Source: Roseburia sp. 1XD42-69 (GTDB taxonomy: Bacteria > Bacillota > Clostridia > Lachnospirales > Lachnospiraceae). From it: 64,000 nt of DNA. A program made the position numbers and the translations under genes. The DNA lies in NCBI RefSeq assembly GCF_003612565.1, contig NZ_RAZG01000003.1:100900-164899 (forward strand). The letters run 5' to 3'. Position 1 is the first letter of the stretch. The number at the start of each line of letters is the position of its first letter. The notes under the pieces were generated by a model. The model saw only the letters and a program-made list of their open reading frames with translations. It was not told where the DNA came from and ran no database searches. This document shows positions 34,101 through 43,286 of the stretch, one piece after another.

Positions 34101-35903
34101 ATGATGAGATCATTGTTTTCTGCTGTGTCAGGACTTAAGACACATCAGACAAGGATGGACGTAATTGGTAACAACGTAGCAAATGTAAATACCGTGGCAT
34201 TTAAATCGTCCGGGGTAACTTTTAGTGAGATTATGTATCAGACCATTTCCGGTGCTTCCGGGGCAAATGCGGCAACAGGCCGCGGCGGTGTCAACGCAAA
34301 ACAGATTGGTCTTGGTGTAAGCACAGGATCCACAAAGACTAGGATTACTTTGCCAGGTGCCGCAGAGACAACGGGGGACGGTCTTGATGTGCGCCTTACA
34401 GATACCAGTACCTCTAACTTCTTTATTGTAAATAACGGTTCCAAAAACCTGTTTACAAGAGCTGGTTCTTTCTATGTAGACGGAGCGGGAAATCTCTGTA
34501 TGACATCCACAGGTTACACCGTAATGGGATGGCAGGTAGACGAGACAACCGGGGAAATTAAAAAGGATCAGGTTTCCGCCTTAAAGGTAATGGAGGAGAA
34601 AAACCTTACCTCTGCGCCGGAGGCAACTACAAATGCCAGGGCAACAGGTGTTATGGATAAAGATGATTCGAATATTAAAAGTGACGACGGTTATGTAATG
34701 ATGTTGAATTTCTTTGACGCATTGGGATACAGGTATACGGCAAAATTTGCAGTGAAAGTGACAAATCCTGATGAACAGCTTTACACCGTAGAACTTTCCG
34801 ATATTTTGGATTCCAACAACCACTCTGTATTGGAGGACTATATCACTGAGTTTATAAACAGCGGCCAGGGAACCAGAAATGATGCCCTGACTACGATTTT
34901 CGGTCAGAATGCCCAGCTGGAAAAGAGTTATACTTCCTCAGACCCCAACTTAATCTACAACAACGGACAGTGGCAGTACCGTTATACCTCTTACGAGGGC
35001 GGAGCAAATAATGTTCCGGTACAGAGCACCTTACTGTCAAACAACATGGTGCAGAGCCCGGATAATCCATTTGTGTATGAAGTTACCTACACGGTGTATT
35101 CCGAGGAGGACCGAAGGAAGATTATGGCCGGGGATACCACAGTTACAGGAACCCAGGTGAAAAAAAGCATTGATCTTACAGAGACCTTTGGCGTTTCCCC
35201 AGACAGGTTAAATACAGTAACCACGGGATCTACAGGAAACTTTGTCATGGAGCCGGCATGGGATGCAAACAATCCTGACCAGAATTATGTGGTTCGCTTT
35301 GACTACACAGAGCCCACAGTAAACTACAATTTGAAATACAACCCGGATAACGGGGAATTTGTGTATGTGAATGCACAGGGCTCTAACAGTGTAACCCTTA
35401 ACCTGGCAAATACACTGGGAACTAATTTTTCCAACATTGATATTGATTTCTCCCAGAGTAAATCATCAAACCAGGACAAAAAGACATCTCTCGGACTGGA
35501 GGCAGGGGCGATTGATAAGTCAACCGGTATAGGAAGGGCACTTGGCGCTATGATTAGCCTTGCCATAGACGGAAGCGGAAAAATTTGGGGTTCCTATGAC
35601 AATGGAAACACAGAACTTTTGGGACAGATAGCAGTTGCCCAGTTTGCCAATGCTTCCGGTCTTGAAAAAGTGGGGGAGAACTGTTACGATACCACTTTAA
35701 ACTCAGGAGATTTTGATGGAATCGGTGTGGATATTTCCGCAGACGGAAGCAAGATGACCAGCGGAGAGTTAGAGATGTCCAATGTGGATTTGTCCACAGA
35801 ATTTACTTCCATGATTATCACCCAGAGAGGTTTCCAGTCTAACTCCAGGGTAATTACAACTTCCGACACATTGTTAGAGGAGTTGATCAACCTGAAACGT
35901 TAA
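34101..35903 (+). CDS. flgE: Flagellar hook protein FlgE
   Basis: A 600-residue hook protein. The N-terminal 'LFSAVSGLKTHQTRMDVIGN' followed by NVANVNT and the C-terminal 'MSNVDLSTEFTSMIITQRGF' followed by 'TSDTLLEELINL' are the coiled-coil ends. The long middle (about 200-420) holds the variable surface domains, rich in Asn, Thr, Tyr and Gly. At 600 residues it is longer than the E. coli FlgE (about 400). TAGGAGG precedes the ATG at 34101. A terminator lies 110 bases downstream, so it ends the first block. Confidence 0.95.
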   Translation: MMRSLFSAVSGLKTHQTRMDVIGNNVANVNTVAFKSSGVTFSEIMYQTISGASGANAATGRGGVNAKQIGLGVSTGSTKTRITLPGAAETTGDGLDVRLTDTSTSNFFIVNNGSKNLFTRAGSFYVDGAGNLCMTSTGYTVMGWQVDETTGEIKKDQVSALKVMEEKNLTSAPEATTNARATGVMDKDDSNIKSDDGYVMMLNFFDALGYRYTAKFAVKVTNPDEQLYTVELSDILDSNNHSVLEDYITEFINSGQGTRNDALTTIFGQNAQLEKSYTSSDPNLIYNNGQWQYRYTSYEGGANNVPVQSTLLSNNMVQSPDNPFVYEVTYTVYSEEDRRKIMAGDTTVTGTQVKKSIDLTETFGVSPDRLNTVTTGSTGNFVMEPAWDANNPDQNYVVRFDYTEPTVNYNLKYNPDNGEFVYVNAQGSNSVTLNLANTLGTNFSNIDIDFSQSKSSNQDKKTSLGLEAGAIDKSTGIGRALGAMISLAIDGSGKIWGSYDNGNTELLGQIAVAQFANASGLEKVGENCYDTTLNSGDFDGIGVDISADGSKMTSGELEMSNVDLSTEFTSMIITQRGFQSNSRVITTSDTLLEELINLKR

Positions 35904-35971
35904 TATTGCATGAATATTAGCAATTTTTGCAAAAAAATGAAAAATTTTTTCATATATATGGTGCAGAACTA

Positions 35972-36000
35972 TTTCAAAATACAACATAATGTGGTATAAT
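35972..36000 (+). promoter_or_regulatory. Candidate promoter just ahead of the flgE terminator
   Basis: TTTCAA (35972-35977), a 17-base spacer and a perfect TATAAT (35995-36000). A start near 36007 would give a short RNA ending at the hairpin at 36013-36057. The -35 box is weak. Confidence 0.3.
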
Positions 36001-36012
36001 ACATGAAATGGC

Positions 36013-36057
36013 GGTGCATGGCTGCGCTCTGCAAAGTGTCAGACCATGCACCTTTTT
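36013..36057 (+). terminator. Strong terminator between flgE and motA
   Basis: GGTGCATGG (36013-36021) pairs perfectly with CCATGCACC (36044-36052), followed by five T. The inner bases CTG/CAG may extend the stem. It separates the flgB-flgE block from motA onward. The remaining parts of the 320-base gap hold two promoter candidates and nothing else recognisable. Confidence 0.8.
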
Positions 36058-36130
36058 CAGGAAATATAGTTCTAAAGTACTGTGTTTCGGAAAAAAATAG
36101 TGTTATTTTAAAAATATTTTGAGAAGTTTA

Positions 36131-36159
36131 TAGACAAGAGTGTGAAAATTTAGTAAAAT
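36131..36159 (+). promoter_or_regulatory. Promoter of the motA-fliA block
   Basis: TAGACA (36131-36136), a 17-base spacer and TAAAAT (36154-36159), each one base from consensus. Its leader to motA would be about 58 bases. It restarts transcription after the terminator at 36013-36057. Confidence 0.65.
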
Positions 36160-36223
36160 CAAATAAAAGGTTTTTTTAATGTGTTTTTACACGTTGATAA
36201 ATGCAGAATGGTAGGTGAGAACA

Positions 36224-37009
36224 TTGGATATTGCGTCATTAGTGGGAACAGTCCTGGGGCTTGTTATGTTGGTTTTCGGTATTCTATCCAACGGTGCTTC
36301 TATTCCGGGTTACATAGATACTCCATCCGTCATTATTACGATTGGTGGTTCTGTAGCAGGTACATTGGCTTCATATAAATTGCCGGATTTCCTTACCGGA
36401 TTGAAAAGTGCATCAATGGTTTTTAAAGAACAGTCCATGGACCCCGGTGCAGTTATCACAAAAATTATTGATTTGGCCAATGTGGCCAGAAAAGAAGGTC
36501 TTCTCGCTTTAGAGGAAGCTTCAAATGATGTGGATGACCCCTTCCTAAAGAAAGGGATTATGCTGATTGTGGATGGTACAGACCCGGAGCTTGTCCGGGG
36601 AATTCTTGAAACGGAGCTGACATGTCTGGAAGACAGGCATAAGAAGATAATCGGTTTCTGGGAAAAATGGGCAGAATTAGGTCCTGCCTGGGGAATGATT
36701 GGTACACTGGTTGGTCTTGTAAACATGCTTAACAACATGGATGACCCTTCGGCTATCGGACCGGCTATGGCGGTTGCTTTGCTTACAACTTTGTATGGTT
36801 CTCTTGTTGCAAACTGGATATGTAATCCTTTTGCGGCAACTCTTAAAGATAACAATGACAGAGAGGTTATCGTAAAGGATGTTACGGTGGAAGGGCTCTT
36901 GTCCATTCAGGCAGGGGAAAACCCCCGTGTTATTGAGACAAAACTGAAATCCTTTATGGCACCTGCACTTAGAGACAGCATTGGTGAAGGCGGCGGAGGT
37001 GACGAATAG
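36224..37009 (+). CDS. motA: Flagellar motor stator protein MotA
   Basis: A 261-residue proton-channel stator subunit. It has four membrane segments: about 5-25, 30-50, 150-170 and 180-200. Conserved elements are 'MDIASLVGTVLGL', 'SVIITIGGSVAGTL', the cytoplasmic loop with 'ARKEGLLALEEA' and the late 'GPAWGMIGTLVGLVNML'. The TTG at 36224 is preferred because AGGTGA lies five bases upstream and the family start fits; the in-frame GTG at 36215 overlaps that site. Its stop overlaps the motB start. Confidence 0.94.
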   Translation: MDIASLVGTVLGLVMLVFGILSNGASIPGYIDTPSVIITIGGSVAGTLASYKLPDFLTGLKSASMVFKEQSMDPGAVITKIIDLANVARKEGLLALEEASNDVDDPFLKKGIMLIVDGTDPELVRGILETELTCLEDRHKKIIGFWEKWAELGPAWGMIGTLVGLVNMLNNMDDPSAIGPAMAVALLTTLYGSLVANWICNPFAATLKDNNDREVIVKDVTVEGLLSIQAGENPRVIETKLKSFMAPALRDSIGEGGGGDE

Positions 37010-37812
37010 TGGCAAAAAAGAAACAGGAAGAGGCACCGAAAGGCTCACCGGCATGGATGGCGACCTTCAGTGATTTGATGAATCTGCTTTTATGCTTCTT
37101 CGTACTACTTTTCTCAATGTCAAGCGTTGATGCTGCTAAGTTTGAAATGGTTGTGGCATCCTTAAAGAGCAGTTTTAGCGTACTGCCGGCAGGAGGCTCT
37201 TCCATAGAAGCTGGACAGCTTATCTCCTCCGGGGTGAGCCAGTTGGAAAATTTCAGCGTATTCTTTGAACGGAGCGAGGCGACACAAAAACCGGATGAGC
37301 CGGGGGAAACAGAACCTCAGGAGGCTTTTGAGGAGGAAATGCTGGAAGAGATGGAAGAGATGGCTGAGGAAATTGCCAAACAGGTACAGCAGAATGGTAT
37401 CCAGAACCAGGTGGAAGTGGATTTTAATGCCCAGTATGTACTCCTTACTTTAAATGGTGCATTGTTATTTGACTCCGGTGTGGGTGAGATCCGTGAGGAC
37501 GCACTTCCTCTGATTGATAAAATAGGGGCTATTCTGTCAAATTATGACAGCAATATTATAGAGATTGAAGGACATACGGACAATGTGCCTATTTCCAATG
37601 ACCGGTTTCCTAATAACAATGTCCTCTCCATGTTCCGTGCCCTAAGCGTGGCGGATTATATCAGAGAGACTACCCAGCTGGATCCGGCTCTGATAAAATC
37701 CTCGGGAAGAGGGGAATATGTTCCGGTTGCCGATAATACAATACCAGAGGGAAGAGCGAGAAACCGAAGAGTAGAGATTAAGATTTATAATTCTTACGCT
37801 TCTCAGCAATAG
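37009..37812 (+). CDS. motB: Flagellar motor stator protein MotB
   Basis: A 267-residue stator subunit. An N-terminal membrane helix with the proton-carrying Asp (FSDLMNLLL, Asp22) is followed by a linker rich in Glu and Pro and a C-terminal OmpA-like peptidoglycan-binding domain with 'IEIEGHTDNVPISNDRF' and 'GRARNRRVEIKI'. It anchors the stator to the wall. The GTG start shares one base with the motA stop (TAGTG), so translation is coupled. Confidence 0.95.
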   Translation: MAKKKQEEAPKGSPAWMATFSDLMNLLLCFFVLLFSMSSVDAAKFEMVVASLKSSFSVLPAGGSSIEAGQLISSGVSQLENFSVFFERSEATQKPDEPGETEPQEAFEEEMLEEMEEMAEEIAKQVQQNGIQNQVEVDFNAQYVLLTLNGALLFDSGVGEIREDALPLIDKIGAILSNYDSNIIEIEGHTDNVPISNDRFPNNNVLSMFRALSVADYIRETTQLDPALIKSSGRGEYVPVADNTIPEGRARNRRVEIKIYNSYASQQ

Positions 37813-37838
37813 ATGACAGAATAAGGAAGGGAAAGACG

Positions 37839-38354
37839 ATGAAAAAAAATCTTATTACAGTGATGGTTTTGGCACTGGTTTTGGTAAATTTGGTGCTGAC
37901 AGCTCTTTTGACCATTACGATAGTACCTCAGACGAAGAAAGCAAATGAGTTGATTACCCAGGTATGCAGTGCCATTAATCTGGAACTGCAGAGCGGCTCT
38001 GTTACATCGGATGCCAGCGCTGTTCCTATTGATAAACTTGCCACCTACAGCATCGTTGACAGCATGACGATTAACTTTAAGGACGGCGGGGATGGGGTTG
38101 CCCATCTGGTAGTGCTGACAGCCGCTATTTCCATGAATACAGAAGCGGAAGGTTATGCAGAATATGGAGAGACGCTTGGGGAGCGGGAGACTCTTATTAA
38201 AGATACACTCAATACTGTGATAGGCAGTTACACATATGAGGAATTTAAAGCAGACACCCAGGGAGTGCGGAATACAATTGTAGAGGAATTGCAAAAGTTA
38301 TTCGGTTCCAATTTCATTGTAAGCGTCAGCTTCCCGACAATGACATATCAATAG
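37839..38354 (+). CDS. fliL: Flagellar basal-body protein FliL
   Basis: A 171-residue membrane protein with one N-terminal helix (about 5-25) and an extracytoplasmic domain ending 'IVEELQKLFGSNFIVSVSFPTMTYQ'. It sits where fliL is found in Firmicutes and has the FliL layout of one helix plus a SPFH-like domain. FliL supports stator engagement. The identity rests on position and layout as much as on sequence. Confidence 0.75.
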   Translation: MKKNLITVMVLALVLVNLVLTALLTITIVPQTKKANELITQVCSAINLELQSGSVTSDASAVPIDKLATYSIVDSMTINFKDGGDGVAHLVVLTAAISMNTEAEGYAEYGETLGERETLIKDTLNTVIGSYTYEEFKADTQGVRNTIVEELQKLFGSNFIVSVSFPTMTYQ

Positions 38355-38389
38355 GTCAGGTTAAAACATTAGGCAGGTGGTGAAAATTC

Positions 38390-39370
38390 ATGGGTGAGGT
38401 ATTGTCCCAGGACGAAATTGACAGTTTGCTCTCGGCGCTGAGTCAGGGTGAATTGGATGTTGATGAAATGAAAGATGCTCCTGAGAAGCAGATAAAGGAT
38501 TATGATTTTGCAAGGCCTTCCAAGTTTTCAAAGGAACATTTGAGAACGTTGGAGATTATATTTGAACATTACGGAAGATTGATTTCTACCAACCTTCCAG
38601 TGTATTTAAGGAAGAGTGTTCAAGTGGAAGTGATGAACTCTGAGGCGGTTACATACCAGGAGTTTTCCAATGCATTATCCAATCCGGTTTTGCTTGGAGT
38701 GGTGAATATGGAGCCTCTGGATGGCAGTATTATTTTGGAGGTGGCTTCGAATCTGGGATATTCCATTGTTGACCGTATGCTTGGAGGCGTGGGGCAGCCC
38801 TTGGATAAACCCAGGGAATTTTCGGAAATTGAGTTGCTTATCATTGAACGAATTATGACGGTTTGCGTTGAACTTTTGTCGGAACCGTGGCATAATGTAG
38901 TGGAAATTCATCCACGATTGGAACGTATTGAGACAAATTCCCAGTTTGCACAGTTTATTTCTCCCAATGAGATGATTGCAATTGTGACGATAAACATGCG
39001 CCTGGGAGAGGTGGAAGGACTTATGAATGTCTGTCTTCCATTTATTACATTAGAGCCTGTTATGGATAAACTGAATACAAAATTCTGGTATTCTAATATT
39101 AAGAAGACAGATGAAGAGGAGTATACGGAAGCTATCGAAAGTTTGATTTCCAGAACTTCCGTACCGGTGAAAGCGTATTTGGGGAGAAGTACAGTCTCAA
39201 TCAAAGATTTCAGTTCTTTACAGATGGGGGATATAATCCGTTTGGATTCCAAAGTAGATCAGGAACTTGATGTTTATGTGGGAAATATCCGCAAATTTAC
39301 TGCGCTGCCAGGGGCTTCTGGCAATCAGTATGCAGTAAGAATTACATCAGTAATCAGAGAGGAGCAGTAA
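38390..39370 (+). CDS. fliM: Flagellar motor switch protein FliM
   Basis: A 326-residue C-ring protein. The N-terminus has the CheY-P binding peptide 'VLSQDEIDSLLSALSQG', then the CheC-like middle domain (about 45-230) and the C-terminal SpoA domain with 'LQMGDIIRLDSKVDQELDVYVG'. CheY-P binding biases rotation direction. Length and order are normal. Confidence 0.96.
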   Translation: MGEVLSQDEIDSLLSALSQGELDVDEMKDAPEKQIKDYDFARPSKFSKEHLRTLEIIFEHYGRLISTNLPVYLRKSVQVEVMNSEAVTYQEFSNALSNPVLLGVVNMEPLDGSIILEVASNLGYSIVDRMLGGVGQPLDKPREFSEIELLIIERIMTVCVELLSEPWHNVVEIHPRLERIETNSQFAQFISPNEMIAIVTINMRLGEVEGLMNVCLPFITLEPVMDKLNTKFWYSNIKKTDEEEYTEAIESLISRTSVPVKAYLGRSTVSIKDFSSLQMGDIIRLDSKVDQELDVYVGNIRKFTALPGASGNQYAVRITSVIREEQ

Positions 39371-39373
39371 ACA

Positions 39374-40510
39374 ATGGATGGAATGTTATCGCAGGAAGAA
39401 ATAAATGCCCTGCTGAACGAACCCACTGGTTCAGGAGCGGACAGTGAGGAGCAGCTTTCTGATACCGAAAAAGATGCCATTGGGGAAGTTGCTAACATCA
39501 GTATGGGCACGGCAGCGACTACGCTGTTTTCGCTGGTAAACAGAAAGGTTGACATATCAACGCCTGTGGTTTCTTTTGCCACATGGGATGATGTGGTTTC
39601 GGCATATGAAAGACCCTGCGTTTTTATACGGATTGCCTATACCGTAGGTTTGGACGGCAGCAATCTTTTGGTACTTAAAGAAAACGATGTGAAGGTCATC
39701 ACCGATTTAATGATGGGCGGGGATGGAACAAACACGAATGATGAATTGGGAGAACTTCATCTCTCAGCTATCAGTGAAGCTATGAATCAGATGATGGGGT
39801 CGGCAGCCACCTCCCTCTCATCTATGTTAAATAAAATGATTGACATTAGTCCCCCGGAGGCAGATCTTATCGATTTGGCAGAGACTGTGGACGGAAGGGA
39901 TATTGACCAGTTCCTTGCAGGGGAGTTTGTTAAAATATCTTTCCGGATGGTGATCGGGGATTTGGTGGACAGTCAGATTATGCAGCTATATCCGTTTTCC
40001 TTTGCCAGAGAAATGTGTTCCAGCATTTCTAAGAATATGGAGCAGGATGCCGCGGAAAGCGTTTCCTTAAGTAATAACCAAAGCAGTGATACAGGAGCTG
40101 CCACTCAGCAGGCGGCAGCACCGGGACAGGAGCAGACTATGACAGCACAACCTATGATGGGACAGCCAGCAATGGGGCAGCCCATGATGGCACCGCAACC
40201 CATGATGCAGCAGCCGGTAAATGTACAGCCGGCACAGTTTCAAGCATTTGCCCCTGGGGCAGGTCCTATGATGCAGCCAGAGAATATTGATTTGATTATG
40301 GATGTGCCTTTGGATGTAACAGTGGAGTTAGGCAGGACAAGTAAATCAATCCAGGAAATCTTAGATTTCTCACCTGGAACGATTATTGAGTTAAATAAAA
40401 TTGCAGGTGAACCGATTGATGTACTTGTAAATGGCAAGTATGTAGCCAAAGGTGAAGTCGTTGTAATCGAGGAAAGCTTTGGTGTAAGAATTACAGAAAT
40501 TATTAAATAA
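39374..40510 (+). CDS. fliY: Flagellar motor switch phosphatase FliY
   Basis: A 378-residue FliY. The N-terminus repeats the CheY-P binding peptide (MLSQEEINALLNE). A CheC-like domain follows, with 'KDAIGEVANISMGTAATTL' and 'SAISEAMNQMMGSAATSL'; both carry the Glu/Asn pairs used for CheY-P dephosphorylation. A linker (about 250-290) is unusually rich in Met, Gly, Gln and Pro. The C-terminal SpoA/FliN domain has 'VTVELGRTSKSIQEILDFSP'. It serves as both rotor part and CheY-P phosphatase, and starts three bases after fliM. Confidence 0.94.
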   Translation: MDGMLSQEEINALLNEPTGSGADSEEQLSDTEKDAIGEVANISMGTAATTLFSLVNRKVDISTPVVSFATWDDVVSAYERPCVFIRIAYTVGLDGSNLLVLKENDVKVITDLMMGGDGTNTNDELGELHLSAISEAMNQMMGSAATSLSSMLNKMIDISPPEADLIDLAETVDGRDIDQFLAGEFVKISFRMVIGDLVDSQIMQLYPFSFAREMCSSISKNMEQDAAESVSLSNNQSSDTGAATQQAAAPGQEQTMTAQPMMGQPAMGQPMMAPQPMMQQPVNVQPAQFQAFAPGAGPMMQPENIDLIMDVPLDVTVELGRTSKSIQEILDFSPGTIIELNKIAGEPIDVLVNGKYVAKGEVVVIEESFGVRITEIIK

Positions 40511-40534
40511 GTAATAAGAATAGGAGAGTAAACT

Positions 40535-40897
40535 ATGGCAAAGAATATTTTAATTTGTGATGATGCAGCATTTATGCGGATGATGATTAAAGACATTTTA
40601 ACCAAAAATGGCTATAATATTGCTGGAGAAGCTGAAAATGGTGCAAAAGCAGTGGAAAAGTACAATGAGACAAAACCGGATCTGGTTTTGATGGACATTA
40701 CCATGCCGGAAATGGATGGAATTCAGGCATTAAAGAAAATCAAAGAGGGTGACCCCAATGCATGCGTAATTATGTGTTCCGCAATGGGCCAGCAGGCAAT
40801 GGTTATTGAGGCGATTCAGTCAGGTGCAAAAGATTTTATCGTGAAACCTTTCCAGGCAGAAAGAGTATTGGAAGCGGTGAAAAAAGTAGTAGGTTAG
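40535..40897 (+). CDS. cheY: Chemotaxis response regulator CheY
   Basis: A 120-residue stand-alone receiver domain. The acidic pocket is Asp9/Asp10 and the phosphoryl acceptor Asp54 in 'LVLMDITMPEMDG'. The switch Ser lies in 'MCSAMGQQ' and the conserved Lys in 'FIVKPF'. Phosphorylated by CheA, it binds the N-terminal peptides of FliM and FliY encoded just upstream. GGAGAG precedes the ATG. Confidence 0.95.
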   Translation: MAKNILICDDAAFMRMMIKDILTKNGYNIAGEAENGAKAVEKYNETKPDLVLMDITMPEMDGIQALKKIKEGDPNACVIMCSAMGQQAMVIEAIQSGAKDFIVKPFQAERVLEAVKKVVG

Positions 40898-40898
40898 T

Positions 40899-41279
40899 AT
40901 GGTAAAAGTAGCAGTGCAGGCATCCCGCCTGAATAATCTGGCAGAGATATTAAGTCTTCTCCTGATTTTAGTATTTGTATTAAGTCTCACATATTTTGTT
41001 ACCAGGTGGGTTGCAGTCTATCAGAAGGGACAGGTAAAGGGGCGTAATCTTCAAGTAGTAGAAACCTTGAGGATTACAAATAATAAATTTATACAGATTG
41101 TGAAGGCAGGCGATGAGTATTTAGTGATTGCCATCGGAAAAGATGAAGTGCATCTGCTTACCAGGCTTACGAAAGAACAGTTGGAAAAACTGCCGGCAAG
41201 TGATACAGACAGGGAGCTTTCTGTGGGTAATTTTAAAGATGTGTTAGAAAAGATGAAAGAACATTTGCCGAAAAAGTAG
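40899..41279 (+). CDS. fliO: Flagellar biosynthesis protein FliO (FliZ)
   Basis: A 126-residue export component. One membrane helix (about 17-38) is followed by the FliO domain with 'GRNLQVVETLRITNNKFIQIVKAGDEYLVIAIGKDEVHLLTRL', which I give here only as a motif region; it helps assemble the FliP/FliQ/FliR gate. It starts two bases after the cheY stop. Membrane orientation with a cytoplasmic domain is typical. Confidence 0.88.
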   Translation: MVKVAVQASRLNNLAEILSLLLILVFVLSLTYFVTRWVAVYQKGQVKGRNLQVVETLRITNNKFIQIVKAGDEYLVIAIGKDEVHLLTRLTKEQLEKLPASDTDRELSVGNFKDVLEKMKEHLPKK

Positions 41280-41292
41280 ACTAGGATGAATT

Positions 41293-42207
41293 ATGAAGAA
41301 ATTTAAAAAGTCATATTGCAGGTTTTCTGTAGCTTTCGCAGTATTTGTGATTGCCATTACAATTATGTTTGCAAGGGCGCAGGACAATGTCTATGCAACT
41401 GCGGCAAACGATGGTACAGCAGTTATTGATGAGAACCAAAGAGACGGAAGTACTACAGATAGTATTACACCAGAAGATGAACAGCGTGTAGGAAATTTTA
41501 ATGTGTCACAAGGAGGAGATGTAGAAAGCGCTACTTCGGACAGCACAAACGGGCTGACATTTATTTATAATAATGAAGAAGGAACGCTTTCCGGTTCCAT
41601 CCGTATTTTGTTGGTATTGACAGTGATTGCTTTGGCACCGTCCATCTTAATGATGCTCACGTCTTTTACCAGGATTATTATTGTGTTACATTTTCTCCGG
41701 GCTGCTATTGGTACTCAGACAGCGCCGCCAAACCAAGTTTTAATCGGATTGGCATTGTTTTTGACATTTTTTATTATGCAGCCTGTATTTACAGATATTA
41801 ATGAAAATGCAATACAGCCTTTTGAGGCAGGCACGATTACCCAGGAGGAAGCAATCGAAATCGGAGGCAGGCCTCTGCGGGAGTTTATGTTTGAACTGAC
41901 TCAAACAAAAGATATGGATATGTTCATTGAGATTTCCGGAAATACTTACGAGACTTACCAGGAAGTTCCGTTTACGATTCTGATTCCCAGTTTTATTATC
42001 AGTGAACTTCGCAGTGCATTCATTATTGGATTTTTAATCTATGTTCCTTTTATTGTTATTGATATGGTAGTGGCATCTGTTCTTATGTCAATGGGTATGA
42101 TGATGCTTCCGCCTACAACGATTTCACTTCCATTTAAGATTTTGTTATTTATTTTAGCAGACGGATGGAATCTTGTGATTAAGTCTGTAGTTGAAACATT
42201 CTATTAA
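41293..42207 (+). CDS. fliP: Flagellar export gate protein FliP
   Basis: A 304-residue export-gate protein. It has a signal-like N-terminus (residues 10-28, then a polar tail to about 95), and four membrane helices. The family stretch 'LTSFTRIIIVLHFLRAAIGTQTAPPNQVLIGLALFLTFF' is clearly present near residues 117-155, and the late 'PFIVIDMVVASVLMSMGMMMLPP' near 250-275 is the other hallmark. The extra N-terminal segment, about 80 residues of Asp, Ser and Thr, is longer than in E. coli. Confidence 0.95.
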   Translation: MKKFKKSYCRFSVAFAVFVIAITIMFARAQDNVYATAANDGTAVIDENQRDGSTTDSITPEDEQRVGNFNVSQGGDVESATSDSTNGLTFIYNNEEGTLSGSIRILLVLTVIALAPSILMMLTSFTRIIIVLHFLRAAIGTQTAPPNQVLIGLALFLTFFIMQPVFTDINENAIQPFEAGTITQEEAIEIGGRPLREFMFELTQTKDMDMFIEISGNTYETYQEVPFTILIPSFIISELRSAFIIGFLIYVPFIVIDMVVASVLMSMGMMMLPPTTISLPFKILLFILADGWNLVIKSVVETFY

Positions 42208-42219
42208 TGGGGGTAAAAA

Positions 42220-42492
42220 ATGATTACAGATGGAGACGTAATTTCTATTGCAAGGGATGCAATATATACGATTATTATAACGTCAGCTCCATTACTGCTG
42301 ATATCCCTTATTGTAGGGTTGATTATCAGTATTTTTCAGACGGTGACTTCCATTCAGGAACAGACCCTTACTTTTGTACCTAAGATTTTGGCGGTATTTT
42401 TGGCCATTATGCTGCTGGGTTCCTGGATGATGACAGAAATGTCAGATTTTATGACACGCTTATGGACGGACTTTAGTTTATACTTAAGCTAG
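42220..42492 (+). CDS. fliQ: Flagellar export gate protein FliQ
   Basis: A 90-residue protein with two membrane helices and the family motifs 'APLLLISLIVGLIISIFQTV' and 'QEQTLTFVPKILAVFLAIML'. It joins FliP and FliR in the export gate. Gaps to both neighbours are about 10 bases. Confidence 0.95.
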   Translation: MITDGDVISIARDAIYTIIITSAPLLLISLIVGLIISIFQTVTSIQEQTLTFVPKILAVFLAIMLLGSWMMTEMSDFMTRLWTDFSLYLS

Positions 42493-42500
42493 GATAAATT

Positions 42501-43286
42501 ATGGTTGATTATAGCTTTTCCTTACTTACATTTGAATATTTTTTGTTGATTTTGGTCCGCATATCCTGTTTTGTGTACATTGCCCCTTTTTTTGGAATGT
42601 CAAATACCCCGGGGAGATTAAAAATTGGCTTGTCATTTTTTGTTTCTCTGATTTTGTATCAGATTCTTCCAAAAGAAGAACTTGCGTATACGGGGATTGT
42701 GGGTTATTCCATTATCGTTATAAAAGAAGGAATTACAGGATTGCTGATTGGTTTTGGGGCAAACATTTGTAATTCCATTATTTTATTGGCAGGTAATTTA
42801 ATCGATATCAATATAGGATTTGCCATGGCCACCGAGTATAATCCCCAGATGAGAACTCAGGCCAGTGTGTCTGCAAATATGTACAACTACCTAATTTTGC
42901 TTTTACTTGTAGTGACGAATATGCATCATTACATTTTAAGGGCTGTTGCAGATTCCTACCAGTTGATTCCGGTGAATGGACAAGTATTCCAGTGGGATTC
43001 TCTCATGCAGGGAATGGTTACTTATATGGTGGATTCCTTTGTGATTGCTTTTCGGGTTATTCTGCCTGTTTTTGCATGTATTATGATTTTAAACTGTATC
43101 CTTGGAATTATGGCAAAAGTTTCCCCCCAGATGAATATGTTTGCAGTGGGTATGCAGTTAAAGGTTCTGTGCGGCCTGGTGATTATGTTTCTTACCATTG
43201 GGTTGTTGACAAATGCGTCAGATTTTATTTTTGATGAGATGAAGAGGATGATAGTTTTTATGGTTAAAGGGATGTATGAAAGTTGA
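42501..43286 (+). CDS. fliR: Flagellar export gate protein FliR
   Basis: A 261-residue polytopic membrane protein with about six helices and the FliR segments 'RISCFVYIAPFFGMSNTPGR' and 'IGFAMATEYNPQMRTQASV'. It forms part of the export gate with FliP, FliQ and FlhB. Its stop (TGA 43284-43286) overlaps the TTG start of flhB. Confidence 0.95.
   Translation: MVDYSFSLLTFEYFLLILVRISCFVYIAPFFGMSNTPGRLKIGLSFFVSLILYQILPKEELAYTGIVGYSIIVIKEGITGLLIGFGANICNSIILLAGNLIDINIGFAMATEYNPQMRTQASVSANMYNYLILLLLVVTNMHHYILRAVADSYQLIPVNGQVFQWDSLMQGMVTYMVDSFVIAFRVILPVFACIMILNCILGIMAKVSPQMNMFAVGMQLKVLCGLVIMFLTIGLLTNASDFIFDEMKRMIVFMVKGMYES

Noticed and set aside
36310..36906. 198-codon minus-strand frame inside motA
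   Set aside because: Antisense shadow of MotA; no signal for expression.
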